From Thioclava atlantica (GTDB taxonomy: Bacteria > Pseudomonadota > Alphaproteobacteria > Rhodobacterales > Rhodobacteraceae): a DNA stretch of 64,000 bases. The stretch spans positions 62,001 to 126,000 of the forward strand of contig NZ_AQRC01000012.1 of NCBI RefSeq assembly GCF_000737065.1, written 5' to 3'. A program made the translations under genes and the position numbers. This document shows, piece by piece, positions 27,284 to 35,702 of the stretch. The notes under the pieces are model-generated. The model ran no database searches, had not been told where the DNA came from, and saw only the letters and a list, made by a program, of their open reading frames with translations. How positions within the stretch are numbered: position 1 is the stretch's first letter; each line of letters opens with the position of its first letter.

Positions 27284-27594
27284 CGCGTCACCTCACACGG
27301 GAAGTTCGCGGGGAGGGCGTGGAGTTTCGGCCAGGAGAGGCCGGTTTCCCGCTGGGAGGCGCGGACGAGCGCGTCTCGGGTCACAAAGTAGCCTAGCGTG
27401 TCCCAAGCGGTGCCCCCGGCCTTAAAGTCGGCCCGACGCCTCTGGAAGAGCCACTGAATTCCGTCGCGGCATATTGCGGCGCGGTAACGGCCGTGTCGGA
27501 CGATAACCTTTGTATAGGCGTCATCAGTTTCGCGGTTCGCGGCACCGGCACGTGCTTGGCGGGAGGCTCTTGCTGCGATCAATCCAGCATTCAT
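27280..27594 (-). CDS. Hypothetical protein in the island replication operon
   Basis: 104 residues, basic, with a short central beta-rich region (VIVRHGRYRAAICRDGIQWLFQRR) and a segment WDTLGYFVTRDALVRA. No family is recognised. It overlaps AlpA upstream and the primase downstream by 4 bases each, which argues for a real translated gene. It may be a DNA-binding or accessory replication protein, but only position supports this. Confidence 0.65.
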   Translation of the reverse strand: MNAGLIAARASRQARAGAANRETDDAYTKVIVRHGRYRAAICRDGIQWLFQRRRADFKAGGTAWDTLGYFVTRDALVRASQRETGLSWPKLHALPANFPCEVTR

Positions 27595-27779
27595 TGCATC
27601 ACCTCCTCGTCACAGCTCTCCAGCCAGTCGCGCAGATCCGCCTCGCGCCAGCCCACCGCGCGCTTGCCGATCCGCACCGGCTTGGGAAAGCGCCCCTCGG
27701 CGATCATCGCGTAGAGCGTCGAGCGCGATAGCCCGACCAGTCGTTCCACATCAGGGCGTCGAAAAATCCGTCCGTTCAT
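27591..27779 (-). CDS. AlpA-like MerR-type excisionase/regulator
   Basis: 62 residues from ATG 27779 with AGGAG upstream; the longer open frame to 27881 has no comparable site. A winged helix-turn-helix covers nearly all of it: RRPDVERLVGLSRSTLYAMIAEGRFPKPVRIGKRAVGWREADLRDWLE, the classic AlpA signature. Such proteins in P4-like elements control integrase expression or assist excision. It is the first gene of the leftward replication operon, and a palindrome that could be its operator lies about 250 bases upstream. Confidence 0.9.
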   Translation of the reverse strand: MNGRIFRRPDVERLVGLSRSTLYAMIAEGRFPKPVRIGKRAVGWREADLRDWLESCDEEVMQ

Positions 27780-28303
27780 TAGACATATCTCTCCTAGTCC
27801 CGCGCCAATGCGTTTGCGCGCGGGGTGTTTCTGGCAGTAATGCGAGTGGGTTGGGTCATCCCCGAAGATCCCGTCGGGCAACCCCGAAAGGCTTGTCCGA
27901 CGCGAGCCACCTGCCGCCGATAAGCGCCTCGCAAGGCCTGTAAATCACAGGTGATTCCGTCTTGTCTTGCTGGGTTCGATGGAGCTTTTATCTATTTTAT
28001 TTCAATGCATTAGATTTGAAATAGTGGGGCTTACGCTATAGGGTAAGCGATTTGAAAAAAGTTTTGCAGAAATACGAGGAGGCGCGCGGATTGGGCGGCC
28101 GCATTAACGTGGACACTCGCCCTTGCAGGAGCGTATCACTTCGCGCGGCAAACAGCCCGTGACGGTCCTGATCGACCGATCAAGCCCATGCGGAGCGCGG
28201 TTTGGGGTCGGTGCTGAGGGCGAAAAGCGGGCTTTCGCTGCGCGATGCAGCAGCGACCGCAACCAGCACTGACAACCCAGACCGCGCGCGAACCAATACA
28301 GTC
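27780..28303. promoter_or_regulatory. Regulatory gap of the island with two inverted repeats
   Basis: 524 bases without a supported gene between alpA and the KAP gene. The region 27970-28070 is notably AT-rich. It holds CCTGT/ACAGG at 27937-27951 (5-base spacer) and the 20-base near-palindrome GCTTACGCTATAGGGTAAGC at 28029-28048 with a single mismatched pair. These are good candidates for promoter and operator elements of the leftward operon. The short open frame at 28202-28441 on the plus strand shows no protein-like features. Confidence 0.5.
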
Positions 28304-29722
28304 CTAAGAGACAAGCACAGAAGCTACTCCATCAAGGATTTTTCGGTGGGAGGGAATATAGTTGGGGGCCAAAGCGATAAAGGCCCAAGCCCAAGGTTTG
28401 TAATTGTGGCCGTCGGGATTAAAGTATCGATCTTTGGGTAAGCCTAATAGCTCAGGAGCCTTGTCTTTGATCAACTTATCTTTTTCGTAGTCTCGTTTCG
28501 CCTCATCTTGAAAGCGAGCAATATCATTCTCTCTTCGCTCCGAATGCCTTCTACCTTCTTCGGGTGTCAGAAAACTACGCGGCAGGAAGCTATCTTTGAC
28601 GATTTCGGGGCACTCATCTTTGAACGCCATGAACACGAGTAAAGGCGCATCTAAGGGGCGATCCGCATAGCAGCGCAAAGCAACTTCGACCTTCAGGAGT
28701 ATTCTCTTGGTTTTGCGCATCGAAAGCTGACACTCGACCGCGAGTATACTTGCCATTTCAGCTGCGCGTTCCACTGAAAACGCTTCATTCTCGCCGAACG
28801 GAATCTTCAATGGCAAATCGCATGCCAATTCGTAAACGGCCGTCTTGAACGCTTCGGGCTGTGGATCAAGTTTCAGTCGAATATCGACGAACTTGTCGAG
28901 ATATTTTTCGTCTCCCTTTGCAACCCCGAACCGGTGCCTCGCAAGGCTCTCTAAGTAGTCTGCATTCACCATTAAGCAGAAGACGAAGCCGGACTGGCCG
29001 AAGATGAGTTTTGTCGCTTCCAAGAACGAAATCGCATATTCAGGGTGGCAGCGATCAAGCTCATCGATGATCACCACAACGCGTTCGTTCTCAGCGCCTT
29101 CGACGAGCGCTGCCCGTAGAGCTTCAAGCTGTTCGGGAAGTTCAGTTTTTCGAACTCTTTCAGCTGCCATCTGCGAAGCGATGAGCTGCCCCGCTACTTT
29201 CGACATCTCGCTACCAACATCCTTGATTACACCATCAAGCGCGTCGAAATCTTCTAGCTGGTCGATGGCGCTGTCGGTTATCGCTTCAAGGATTTCGTCT
29301 GCGCCAGACTTAAGCATGACGCGGGTGAGGGCCCTAGCGCCGACAGCTCCAACTTTCTTGGCGGATTCAAGCGCTTTCCTGCCCTTGCTTTTCTCGTCTT
29401 TCGGCAGCGCGTCCACGAGCGCGCCAAGCAGCGTAATGACAGGGTCGCCGGAGTGATCAGACTGCTGCACGTCGACTTCAACGACAACTTCGCCCGCTGT
29501 CTTGAGTTGCTTTGCCCAACCTTTGCGGAAGAAGGTCTTGCCACGACCGAACCCGGCTTCGATGGAAATGACCTTTTCCGTTTCAATTGACTGAACGAGG
29601 TTTGTGAAGGCATTGCCAATCTCTTCGTAACCCAGTCGGTCGTTTTCCCAAGCGCCTTCCGCAGATGCTGCATCCTTCAAAGCAAATACCCTCAACAATC
29701 GGTCAAATATGAAAGCAACCAT
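28304..29722 (-). CDS. KAP-family P-loop NTPase
   Basis: 472 residues. Walker A GFGRGKT at residues 57-63, Walker B VVVIIDELDR at about 215-224 followed by the KAP signature CHPEYAISFLEATKLIF, and a sensor region FVFCLMVNADYL. Unlike many KAP proteins I see no inserted membrane helices between the Walker motifs. The DNA is visibly less GC-rich than the flanks and no ribosome site is obvious. KAP NTPases are often found in mobile islands and some act in phage defence or phage exclusion; such a role here is inference. It is a single-gene unit facing the replication operon's direction. Confidence 0.88.
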   Translation of the reverse strand: MVAFIFDRLLRVFALKDAASAEGAWENDRLGYEEIGNAFTNLVQSIETEKVISIEAGFGRGKTFFRKGWAKQLKTAGEVVVEVDVQQSDHSGDPVITLLGALVDALPKDEKSKGRKALESAKKVGAVGARALTRVMLKSGADEILEAITDSAIDQLEDFDALDGVIKDVGSEMSKVAGQLIASQMAAERVRKTELPEQLEALRAALVEGAENERVVVIIDELDRCHPEYAISFLEATKLIFGQSGFVFCLMVNADYLESLARHRFGVAKGDEKYLDKFVDIRLKLDPQPEAFKTAVYELACDLPLKIPFGENEAFSVERAAEMASILAVECQLSMRKTKRILLKVEVALRCYADRPLDAPLLVFMAFKDECPEIVKDSFLPRSFLTPEEGRRHSERRENDIARFQDEAKRDYEKDKLIKDKAPELLGLPKDRYFNPDGHNYKPWAWAFIALAPNYIPSHRKILDGVASVLVS

Positions 29723-30179
29723 TAGAAAATCATGAACTGCTGATTAGTGAAAGAGAAGAAAGCGCCCAGTTGGCTTAAGGCCCACTGGTCCTTCAATGAA
29801 AGTCGACATTGAAAGGCAATTTGGGGTTGGGAGCGGCCATGCGTTCCACCAGTTTTGAAGTTCCGCTCTGGGCCGAGCGCGTCGACACGGCCGGGCTAGT
29901 CGCAAGAAAGGCTTGCCGCGACGCCGCCGACGCGTTCTGATAAATGGGACATGAAAACTGAGGCGCAGCGGGGAAAACCTGGCAGCGCTTTGTTTTTCTG
30001 AGTTTTCCTCGAATGCACCCGACTTGCGCATCGGTTCGACAAGTCGCACGAAGCGCTAGGGTACAGAATCCCAACAAATGTGGGCTGATATTTCCGTTTT
30101 TTCTGGTTCCTCGGCAAAAGATCGCGCAACCATGCTCACGTCTATTGTTGTCCCTCAACACCCAATTCTGGAGGCTATT
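29723..30179. other. Gap between KAP gene and metallopeptidase
   Basis: 457 bases without a supported gene. Open frames on the minus strand (29744-30049 and 29793-30161) have Arg/Cys-rich, low-complexity translations and no ribosome sites. The interval must contain the divergent promoters of both neighbours, but no clear motif stands out. Confidence 0.5.
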
Positions 30180-31199
30180 ATGCGCTGGCTATTCTCGGTC
30201 TTTCTCGTTGCTCTTACCGCCGGGAGCGCCCTTGCAGGCGTGCATATCTCAGACCGTTATGAATATACGGTCATTTCGAGCCCGGACATCGAAGTGCCAG
30301 CCCGACAGTTCGTCTCCTACAAAGCTCACATCCCGACCTCAGGAACGCTTTCCGTCTCAGTTGCTGTCCTGAACAAGACCTTCAATGACGGGTCATTCTG
30401 GGTGTGCGACGCAAGCGGCTATCAGGCCCTCTATGCAGGTCGCGCAGCCCCGAGTTGCCGCGGCATGGAGCGCACGAGAGGGCATTTCTACTTCACCTAT
30501 AACGTGGACCGTCCCGGTGACTATTACCTAGTCGCCGATAACCGCTTCAGCATGCTCGATGCGAAGCACTACGCCTTCGAGGTGCGTGCAGACATTCGCA
30601 CGCCAGACCGCATTCGCCAAGGCTACACCGGTCTACTGACCCTCATCTCGCGCGCCGAGCAAGAAGTTTTCAGCGCGCCCCAGATCAACTTCTCCATGAA
30701 ACCCTGCGGGACAGCGAATGCTTATTCGAAAACGGTCGATGGCAGTATCGTCGTCTGCTCTGAGCTTGCACAGATGCTCGAAGATCAAGGCAACACCAAG
30801 GCGATCGTTGGGATCATGTTCCATGAGATGGGCCACAGCCTTCTAAATCTTTGGGGGCTTCCCAACTGGGGAAATGAGCAAACCGTGGACGAATTCTCCG
30901 CCTACATGATGATGCGCTATCTCGACGATAGCTACATTAAGGCCGATATCGACTTCTTCTCAAACGGTAACACACAGCAAGAAGTTGCGAACATGGTGAA
31001 AAACGGAGATCCTCATCCGCTCTCCATCCAGCGCGTGCGAAATCTTCAGGCTATCTTGAAAAATCGAACCGGCTTCATGCAGCGCTGGAACCGAGCCCTC
31101 TACCCTCACATGAAAACCTCGGTTCTTCAGGGCATCGCACAATGGCCAACCACCTCAGATGACCCTCTCCTGGCGCGAGAGATTCTGGCGCAGCGCTGA
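30180..31199 (+). CDS. Secreted DUF4344-type metallopeptidase
   Basis: 339 residues from ATG 30180, preceded by GGAGG five bases upstream, so the longer frame from 30078 is unlikely. Residues 1-19 are a signal peptide (cleavage after SALA). Residues 20-140 look beta-rich with two cysteines; the C-terminal half carries a zinc site HEMGH at 215-219 within GIMFHEMGHSLLNLWGLPNWG, followed by QTVDEFSAYMMMRYL, the arrangement of DUF4344 putative metallopeptidases. Expected in the periplasm or outside. It is a cargo gene of the island, with codon use less GC-rich than the host. The substrate is unknown. Confidence 0.8.
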   Translation: MRWLFSVFLVALTAGSALAGVHISDRYEYTVISSPDIEVPARQFVSYKAHIPTSGTLSVSVAVLNKTFNDGSFWVCDASGYQALYAGRAAPSCRGMERTRGHFYFTYNVDRPGDYYLVADNRFSMLDAKHYAFEVRADIRTPDRIRQGYTGLLTLISRAEQEVFSAPQINFSMKPCGTANAYSKTVDGSIVVCSELAQMLEDQGNTKAIVGIMFHEMGHSLLNLWGLPNWGNEQTVDEFSAYMMMRYLDDSYIKADIDFFSNGNTQQEVANMVKNGDPHPLSIQRVRNLQAILKNRTGFMQRWNRALYPHMKTSVLQGIAQWPTTSDDPLLAREILAQR

Positions 31200-31782
31200 A
31201 GAACGCGCCGAACCCACGGTTCTCGACTTCGCCTGACATACAGGTAGAGCTGCAGTTGTTCTGGAAAGCAGAATGGCCGCCGCAAGGTCGAGGCGGCCAT
31301 TGGCGCAACCCTTATTGGATTGGCTCCAGATCCAAGGTTTCGGTTGTTGAAACTCACTGTTCCTGCGCTGGTGTCCCAAATACCAGAATGTGTCGCAACG
31401 CTGCATGGCCTCGTCGAGCCCCTTTTGACCGTCGACATACGACCCAACGCGCATATCTGCTTTTCAAGTCGCGCGACCTGGGACAACGACCTGGCCGCCA
31501 TCGAAAGGATCGACGGGCTTCCCGGCTGAACGGTCGCGCCGATAATGCACCTCGAACAACAACCAGACGGCGAGGGAGCGACCGTCGGCTTCGTCCGCAG
31601 AGCTGACATCGGAGCCAGAAGGATGCTGCGCCGGGTTCCGAACGACCGCTTCGGCGAAGCAGCGCTGCGCCGCCAACGAGGACCGCGAATGTCCGTTCAG
31701 GGCCGAATGGCGCACTCGCGCATGCGCCAATGTAGCGAAGGCAGATTGCATTTCTAGGTGCCGCCAAGCGGGCAGCGCCTAT
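31200..31782. other. Gap before the integrase gene
   Basis: 583 bases with no supported gene. Several overlapping open frames on both strands have Arg-rich or alternating compositions typical of non-coding GC-rich DNA. The stretch could be a decayed gene or a dispersed intergenic repeat; a genome-wide search would tell. Confidence 0.45.
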
Positions 31783-32988
31783 CTACGCCCCCAAAAACTC
31801 CGCCCACTGTGCCATCAGCTCACGCCGCCGCTCCACCATGTCCGACCGGCGATAGGCGCGCTCAACGGTGCTGCCCACATGATGCGCGAGTGCCAGTTCG
31901 GCCAAAACGTGATCATGCCCATTCTCAGCCGCCCAATCGCGGAAGGTAGAGCGTAGCCCATGTGGGACCGCTGTATCGCCCGATTGGGGGTCGAGAAAGC
32001 GTTTCGCATTGGATTTCTGCGCGGACTCATCCATCCGGCGCATGACGGCCGAGATCGACATGTCTGACAGAGCTCCGCCTCGCGGCGCGAAGAAGGCAAC
32101 ATCGCTGCCTTCCAGACGTGGCAGCGCCCGCAGTACGTCGATGGCCGCATCGCTCAGCGTCACGCGATGCTCGCGCGCCGCCTTCATTCGCTCCGCCGGG
32201 ATGATCCAAAGCCGTTTGTCGAGGTCCAGTTCCGCCCAGGTCATCCCACGCACCTCGCCGGAACGTGCCGCCGTCAGGCAAAGGAATTCTAACGCGCGGG
32301 CGCTCATCCCATCCATCTTGCGCAGTCGCGCCCAAAAGGCGGGGGCATCGGCCAGAGCGACGGCCGGATGGTGCTTTTTCTTCGCAACCTTGCTGGGTTT
32401 CGGCAACACTTCCGAAAGGTTGCCTTTCCAGCGCGCCGGGTTTGCCTCGATCCGATAGCCCGAAACGGCTGCCCAGGATAACACCGCCTCCATCCGCTGG
32501 CGCAAGCGGCTGGCCGTTTCTGTCTTCGTGGACCAGATCGGAGTCAGCACATCAAGCATATCTTGCAAGCCAAGATCCTCGACCGACTTCTCTCCGATCA
32601 CTGGCACCGCGTATCGGTCGAGCGTCGAGCGCCATTGCTTGCGGTGCTTCTCGCTGCGGAACTCGGCCAGCTTGTGCGCGATGTAGCGCTCCACCGCCTG
32701 GCCGAAGGTCAGAGCCTCGATGCGCTGCCGCCGTTCCTCGATCGGGTCTTTGCCCACATAGGCCATGCGCTTGTTCGCGATCGCCTGTTCGCGGGCCATC
32801 GCAAGCGTCACGACCGGGGGCGATCCGAGTCCCGCTTCGCGTAGCTTTCCGTTGATCGTGATCCGTTGAATCCAGTTCTTCCGCCCGTCGGGCTTGACCC
32901 GCAGTCGCAAGCCGTGGCCTAGCTTGTCGGAATAGCTGCCAGGCTGTTTGATGTTCTTCACGAATGTCGCTGTCAATTTTCCGTTCAA
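31783..32988 (-). CDS. int: P4-type tyrosine site-specific integrase
   Basis: 401 residues from a TTG at 32988 with GGAGAG a few bases upstream; an upstream in-frame TTG at 33078 would add 30 residues unlike the family. The N-terminal DUF4102 arm domain starts KLTATFVKNIKQPGSYSDK..GLRLRV; the catalytic domain has Arg in AARSGEVRGMTWAELDL, HGLRSTFRDW, HHVGSTVERAYRRSD with the final Tyr. It integrates the element at the tRNA-Ser 3' end; the right attachment core lies 165 bases beyond its start. It reads toward the tRNA, so the integrase is distal to the tRNA end in the integrated form. Confidence 0.95.
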   Translation of the reverse strand: MNGKLTATFVKNIKQPGSYSDKLGHGLRLRVKPDGRKNWIQRITINGKLREAGLGSPPVVTLAMAREQAIANKRMAYVGKDPIEERRQRIEALTFGQAVERYIAHKLAEFRSEKHRKQWRSTLDRYAVPVIGEKSVEDLGLQDMLDVLTPIWSTKTETASRLRQRMEAVLSWAAVSGYRIEANPARWKGNLSEVLPKPSKVAKKKHHPAVALADAPAFWARLRKMDGMSARALEFLCLTAARSGEVRGMTWAELDLDKRLWIIPAERMKAAREHRVTLSDAAIDVLRALPRLEGSDVAFFAPRGGALSDMSISAVMRRMDESAQKSNAKRFLDPQSGDTAVPHGLRSTFRDWAAENGHDHVLAELALAHHVGSTVERAYRRSDMVERRRELMAQWAEFLGA

Positions 32989-33152
32989 AAAACTCTCCGT
33001 CGAACTCTGGCGTTCCCCCAATTGATCCCTTTTTGGGTGCCGGATAGGGCGGGTTTTTGCAAGAGGTCTTCGGAACAAGATTTTCAGAAATCCTCTTATT
33101 TACAAAGGTAATGTGGATGTATTCGGATTTACCGGGAAGCCATTATGGGTGT

Positions 33153-33166
33153 CACCTCCTCCGCCA
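33153..33166 (+). other. Right attachment site (attR)
   Basis: Exact 14-base copy (CACCTCCTCCGCCA) of the tRNA-Ser 3' end, placed just outside the integrase start. The bases before it do not resemble the rest of the tRNA. The remaining interval up to 33380 holds no gene. Confidence 0.8.
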
Positions 33167-33380
33167 GTTTCCCAACATGCTGAAGGCAGACAAGGAACGG
33201 CCGCCGGGGCGAGGCAGGAATTGCCCCGTTGGAGTCCCCTGTCCACGTCCCCGCACGGTTCCGGCGCGCAAGCTTATTGGCGGCGCACGGCGCGGCGCCT
33301 TCCGGGCCGGATTGGTGCCGCATCGGTGGGGGGCGGCCTCCACCCGGTCGCGGTGGAGACCAATCTCGTACGAACGAATG

Positions 33381-35702
33381 TTACGTCAGGTCGGCAGCGC
33401 TCGGTTCGCGCCGATCCCTGAGAAGCCCGTTCAACCCGCGGTCGCCAAGCGGCAATTCGACGGCGTAATTCACGCCGCGCCCTTGCGTGGGTTCCAAGTG
33501 CATCGCGCCGTCATGCAGGGCGACCAGTTCGCGCGCGACGATCAGGCCCAGCTCGGACCCTTCGGCCTGTTCCGTGGCGGAGGGGGGCGTCTCGGAAGTC
33601 TCGTCGATCGCGACTTCGCGCGGATAGGGTTGCCCCTGCGCGACGATGCTCAGGCGCGCGATCCGGTTCTGCGTGTCCCTGAGAACGGTCACGTCGACGG
33701 TTCCGCCCGTCTCGGAGAGCCGCTCCGCATTGGCGAGAAGGTTGATCAGGACCCGTCTCACCTGCTTGCGGTCGGCGTTGACGATCGCCGGCGTGCTGTC
33801 CGGTGCGGTGACGAAGGCCAGCCCGGGTTTCTCCGGGTCGCCGCGCCAGTCCGCCACGACCTCCTTGACGAGATCGAGCAGATCGAAACGCTCCTTGTTC
33901 AGCTTCAGGCTCTTGGCCTTGATCCTTTCGAGATCGAGAAGGGTGTCGATCAGCTCCTGCAGGCTTTCGCCCGTGTCGACGGTGAGCCGCGAGATCTTCG
34001 TGTCAGTCTCCGGGGCGGAGGCCTGCGCGCCGCTGCGCTGCTGGGCGAGAGAATCGCGGATCGCGGTCAGCGGCATGCGAAGCGCGTGGCTGACGGTGGC
34101 GAGGAAATCCGCATTCGCCTTCTCCGCCAGCTGGCGCTCGGAAATGTCGCGCAGGATGCCGACGAAGAGCCGGCGCTTCCCGAGCATCGTCTCCGTCACC
34201 GTCAACTCGAGCGGGAAGGTCGTGCCGTCCGACCGCTTCCCGGTTTCGGTGCGCCCCGACCAGTCGATCCGCCGCGTCCCTTCCTTCTGGTAGCGGGTCA
34301 GGTAGTTGTCGTGATGGCGCGCGTGGCGGAGCGGCATCAGCATGCTCACATTCTGCCCGATCACCTCTTCCGCCTCATATCCGAAGATCTCCTCGCATGC
34401 GGGATTGAAGGTGACGATCTTGCCGCTGGTGTCGATCGACAGGATGCCCTCGCCGACATTGTCGAGGATCAGGCGGAGCCGGGATTCGGCCTGGACATGC
34501 TTGTCGACGAGGAGCTGGAAGGCCTTGGCGAGCTGGCCCAACTCGTTCTTCCACTGGACGGGGAGGTTGAGGGCGGTCTCGCCCTTCGTGGCCCGCTTGA
34601 CCTCGGCCCTGAGGATGTTGAGCGGGCGCATGATGATGGTGATGAGAATGAAGGCTGCCACCACTGCGAGCGCCACCACCAGGGCGGCGGCCAGCGCGCT
34701 CTCCATCCCGATCCCGCCGATCTTGGCGACGGTTGTCGCGACAGGTTGAACGAAGGCGATTTTGATCTTCCGAGCGGGCTGCTCGGGGTTGATCGGCATG
34801 GTCGTGAAATAGGAGATGTTGCCGTCGGCCTCCAGAACTCCGCTTTCCTGATCTGCGGTCAGCAGCTTCTCCGCGATCCCGGTGGGCGGGCGCGTGTATT
34901 GACCGGCCACCTCGAGACGCGCGATTTCCCCGCCGGTGAAATAGGTCATGTAATCGCCCTGGTCATTCATGACGATCACGTTGGAATCCTTGTCGATCCC
35001 CCCGAAGGAACTGCTCAGGAGCGTGCCATAGTCGATATTGACGATGATGAAGCCTTCGAGCCCATTCGTGGCCGACAGCACCGGATGCATCACCCTCAGC
35101 GTGTAGGTCAGGGGATAGGAAATCCGGCCCTCTTCGCGGTTGAAGGTGACGGGCGAAAACAGAACATGCCGCTCGCCCCCCGAAGGTCCGTGCGCGTGCG
35201 TCTCGTGCCAGTCGTGATTGACGATCTGCTTGTAATAGGACTCGTTCGACTTGTTCTGCAATGCGACGTCGGGCGTTGCGGTCACGCCGTTGGCGTCCCT
35301 GTCGACCCGGACGATTTCCTTGCCGCCGTTGCGCACGCCGATCAGTCGAGCCTGCTTGTATTCGGGGCGGCTTTCGAGCAGCGCCTTGAACAGCGTGGTC
35401 ACGCGCTGCTTCGAGTCGCGCGCGGCGGCCAGGGCAGCGGCCGGGCTGGCCGGATCGTTGTTCTCCGAGAGCAGCGAACGCACCTCGCCCGCCTTCGACA
35501 CCAATTCCGCATCCGCGGCGAACTGTCGGTACTGCTCGCCGTAGTAGAGCGACAAAAGCTGCGTCTCGCTCTGCATGCCCTTCAAGAAGGCCCGGCGCGA
35601 GATTTCCTTCGCGTTCTCGTTGAAGAAGTAGGTGACACCGGCCGAGGCGGCCAGGGCCAGGGAACAGGTAACCAGAGTGATCGTTCTGCGCAGGGGTATC
35701 AA
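33381..35702 (-). CDS. PAS-containing sensor histidine kinase with degenerate ATP-binding region
   Basis: 773 residues. One N-terminal membrane helix, a periplasmic sensor domain (about residues 35-335, Cache-like with RVDRDANGV and NIDYGTLLSSS), a second membrane helix near 345-365, a HAMP-like linker, a PAS domain (RLILDNVGEGILSIDTSG) and a dimerization domain with the phospho-acceptor His in ATVSHALRMPLTAIRD. The ATPase part keeps the N-box Asn residues (LINLLANAERL) but the G1 box Asp-x-Gly-x-Gly is missing and G2 is altered. Activity is therefore uncertain. No response regulator gene is adjacent. It lies just outside the tRNA island. Confidence 0.85.
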   Translation of the reverse strand: MIPLRRTITLVTCSLALAASAGVTYFFNENAKEISRRAFLKGMQSETQLLSLYYGEQYRQFAADAELVSKAGEVRSLLSENNDPASPAAALAAARDSKQRVTTLFKALLESRPEYKQARLIGVRNGGKEIVRVDRDANGVTATPDVALQNKSNESYYKQIVNHDWHETHAHGPSGGERHVLFSPVTFNREEGRISYPLTYTLRVMHPVLSATNGLEGFIIVNIDYGTLLSSSFGGIDKDSNVIVMNDQGDYMTYFTGGEIARLEVAGQYTRPPTGIAEKLLTADQESGVLEADGNISYFTTMPINPEQPARKIKIAFVQPVATTVAKIGGIGMESALAAALVVALAVVAAFILITIIMRPLNILRAEVKRATKGETALNLPVQWKNELGQLAKAFQLLVDKHVQAESRLRLILDNVGEGILSIDTSGKIVTFNPACEEIFGYEAEEVIGQNVSMLMPLRHARHHDNYLTRYQKEGTRRIDWSGRTETGKRSDGTTFPLELTVTETMLGKRRLFVGILRDISERQLAEKANADFLATVSHALRMPLTAIRDSLAQQRSGAQASAPETDTKISRLTVDTGESLQELIDTLLDLERIKAKSLKLNKERFDLLDLVKEVVADWRGDPEKPGLAFVTAPDSTPAIVNADRKQVRRVLINLLANAERLSETGGTVDVTVLRDTQNRIARLSIVAQGQPYPREVAIDETSETPPSATEQAEGSELGLIVARELVALHDGAMHLEPTQGRGVNYAVELPLGDRGLNGLLRDRREPSAADLT

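Larger units (their letters stand above)
24418..33166. mobile_element. Integrative island at tRNA-Ser, satellite-like, about 8.7 kb
   Basis: The region between the two 14-bp repeats holds a P4-type tyrosine integrase next to the right end, an AlpA-like regulator, a Toprim primase, a DUF3987 helicase-like protein, an iteron-like repeat block, a KAP NTPase and a secreted metallopeptidase, with long AT-rich gaps unlike the dense flanks. No capsid, portal, tail, terminase, conjugation or transposase genes are visible, so it is not a complete phage or a conjugative element. It resembles phage satellites and small integrative islands that replicate with their own primase. The flanking core genes (SPOR lipoprotein, sensor kinase) lack such features. 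Mobility is inferred. Confidence 0.85.

Noticed and set aside
28202-28441. Small plus-strand frame in the island gap
   Set aside because: It overlaps the 3' end of the KAP gene, lacks a ribosome site, and shows no protein features.
29744-30161. Minus-strand frames between the KAP gene and the metallopeptidase
   Set aside because: Low-complexity Arg/Cys-rich translation and no ribosome site; treated as non-coding.
31127-31767. Overlapping minus-strand frames before the integrase
   Set aside because: Several frames compete with none protein-like; may be a decayed gene or dispersed repeat, so only noted as a gap.
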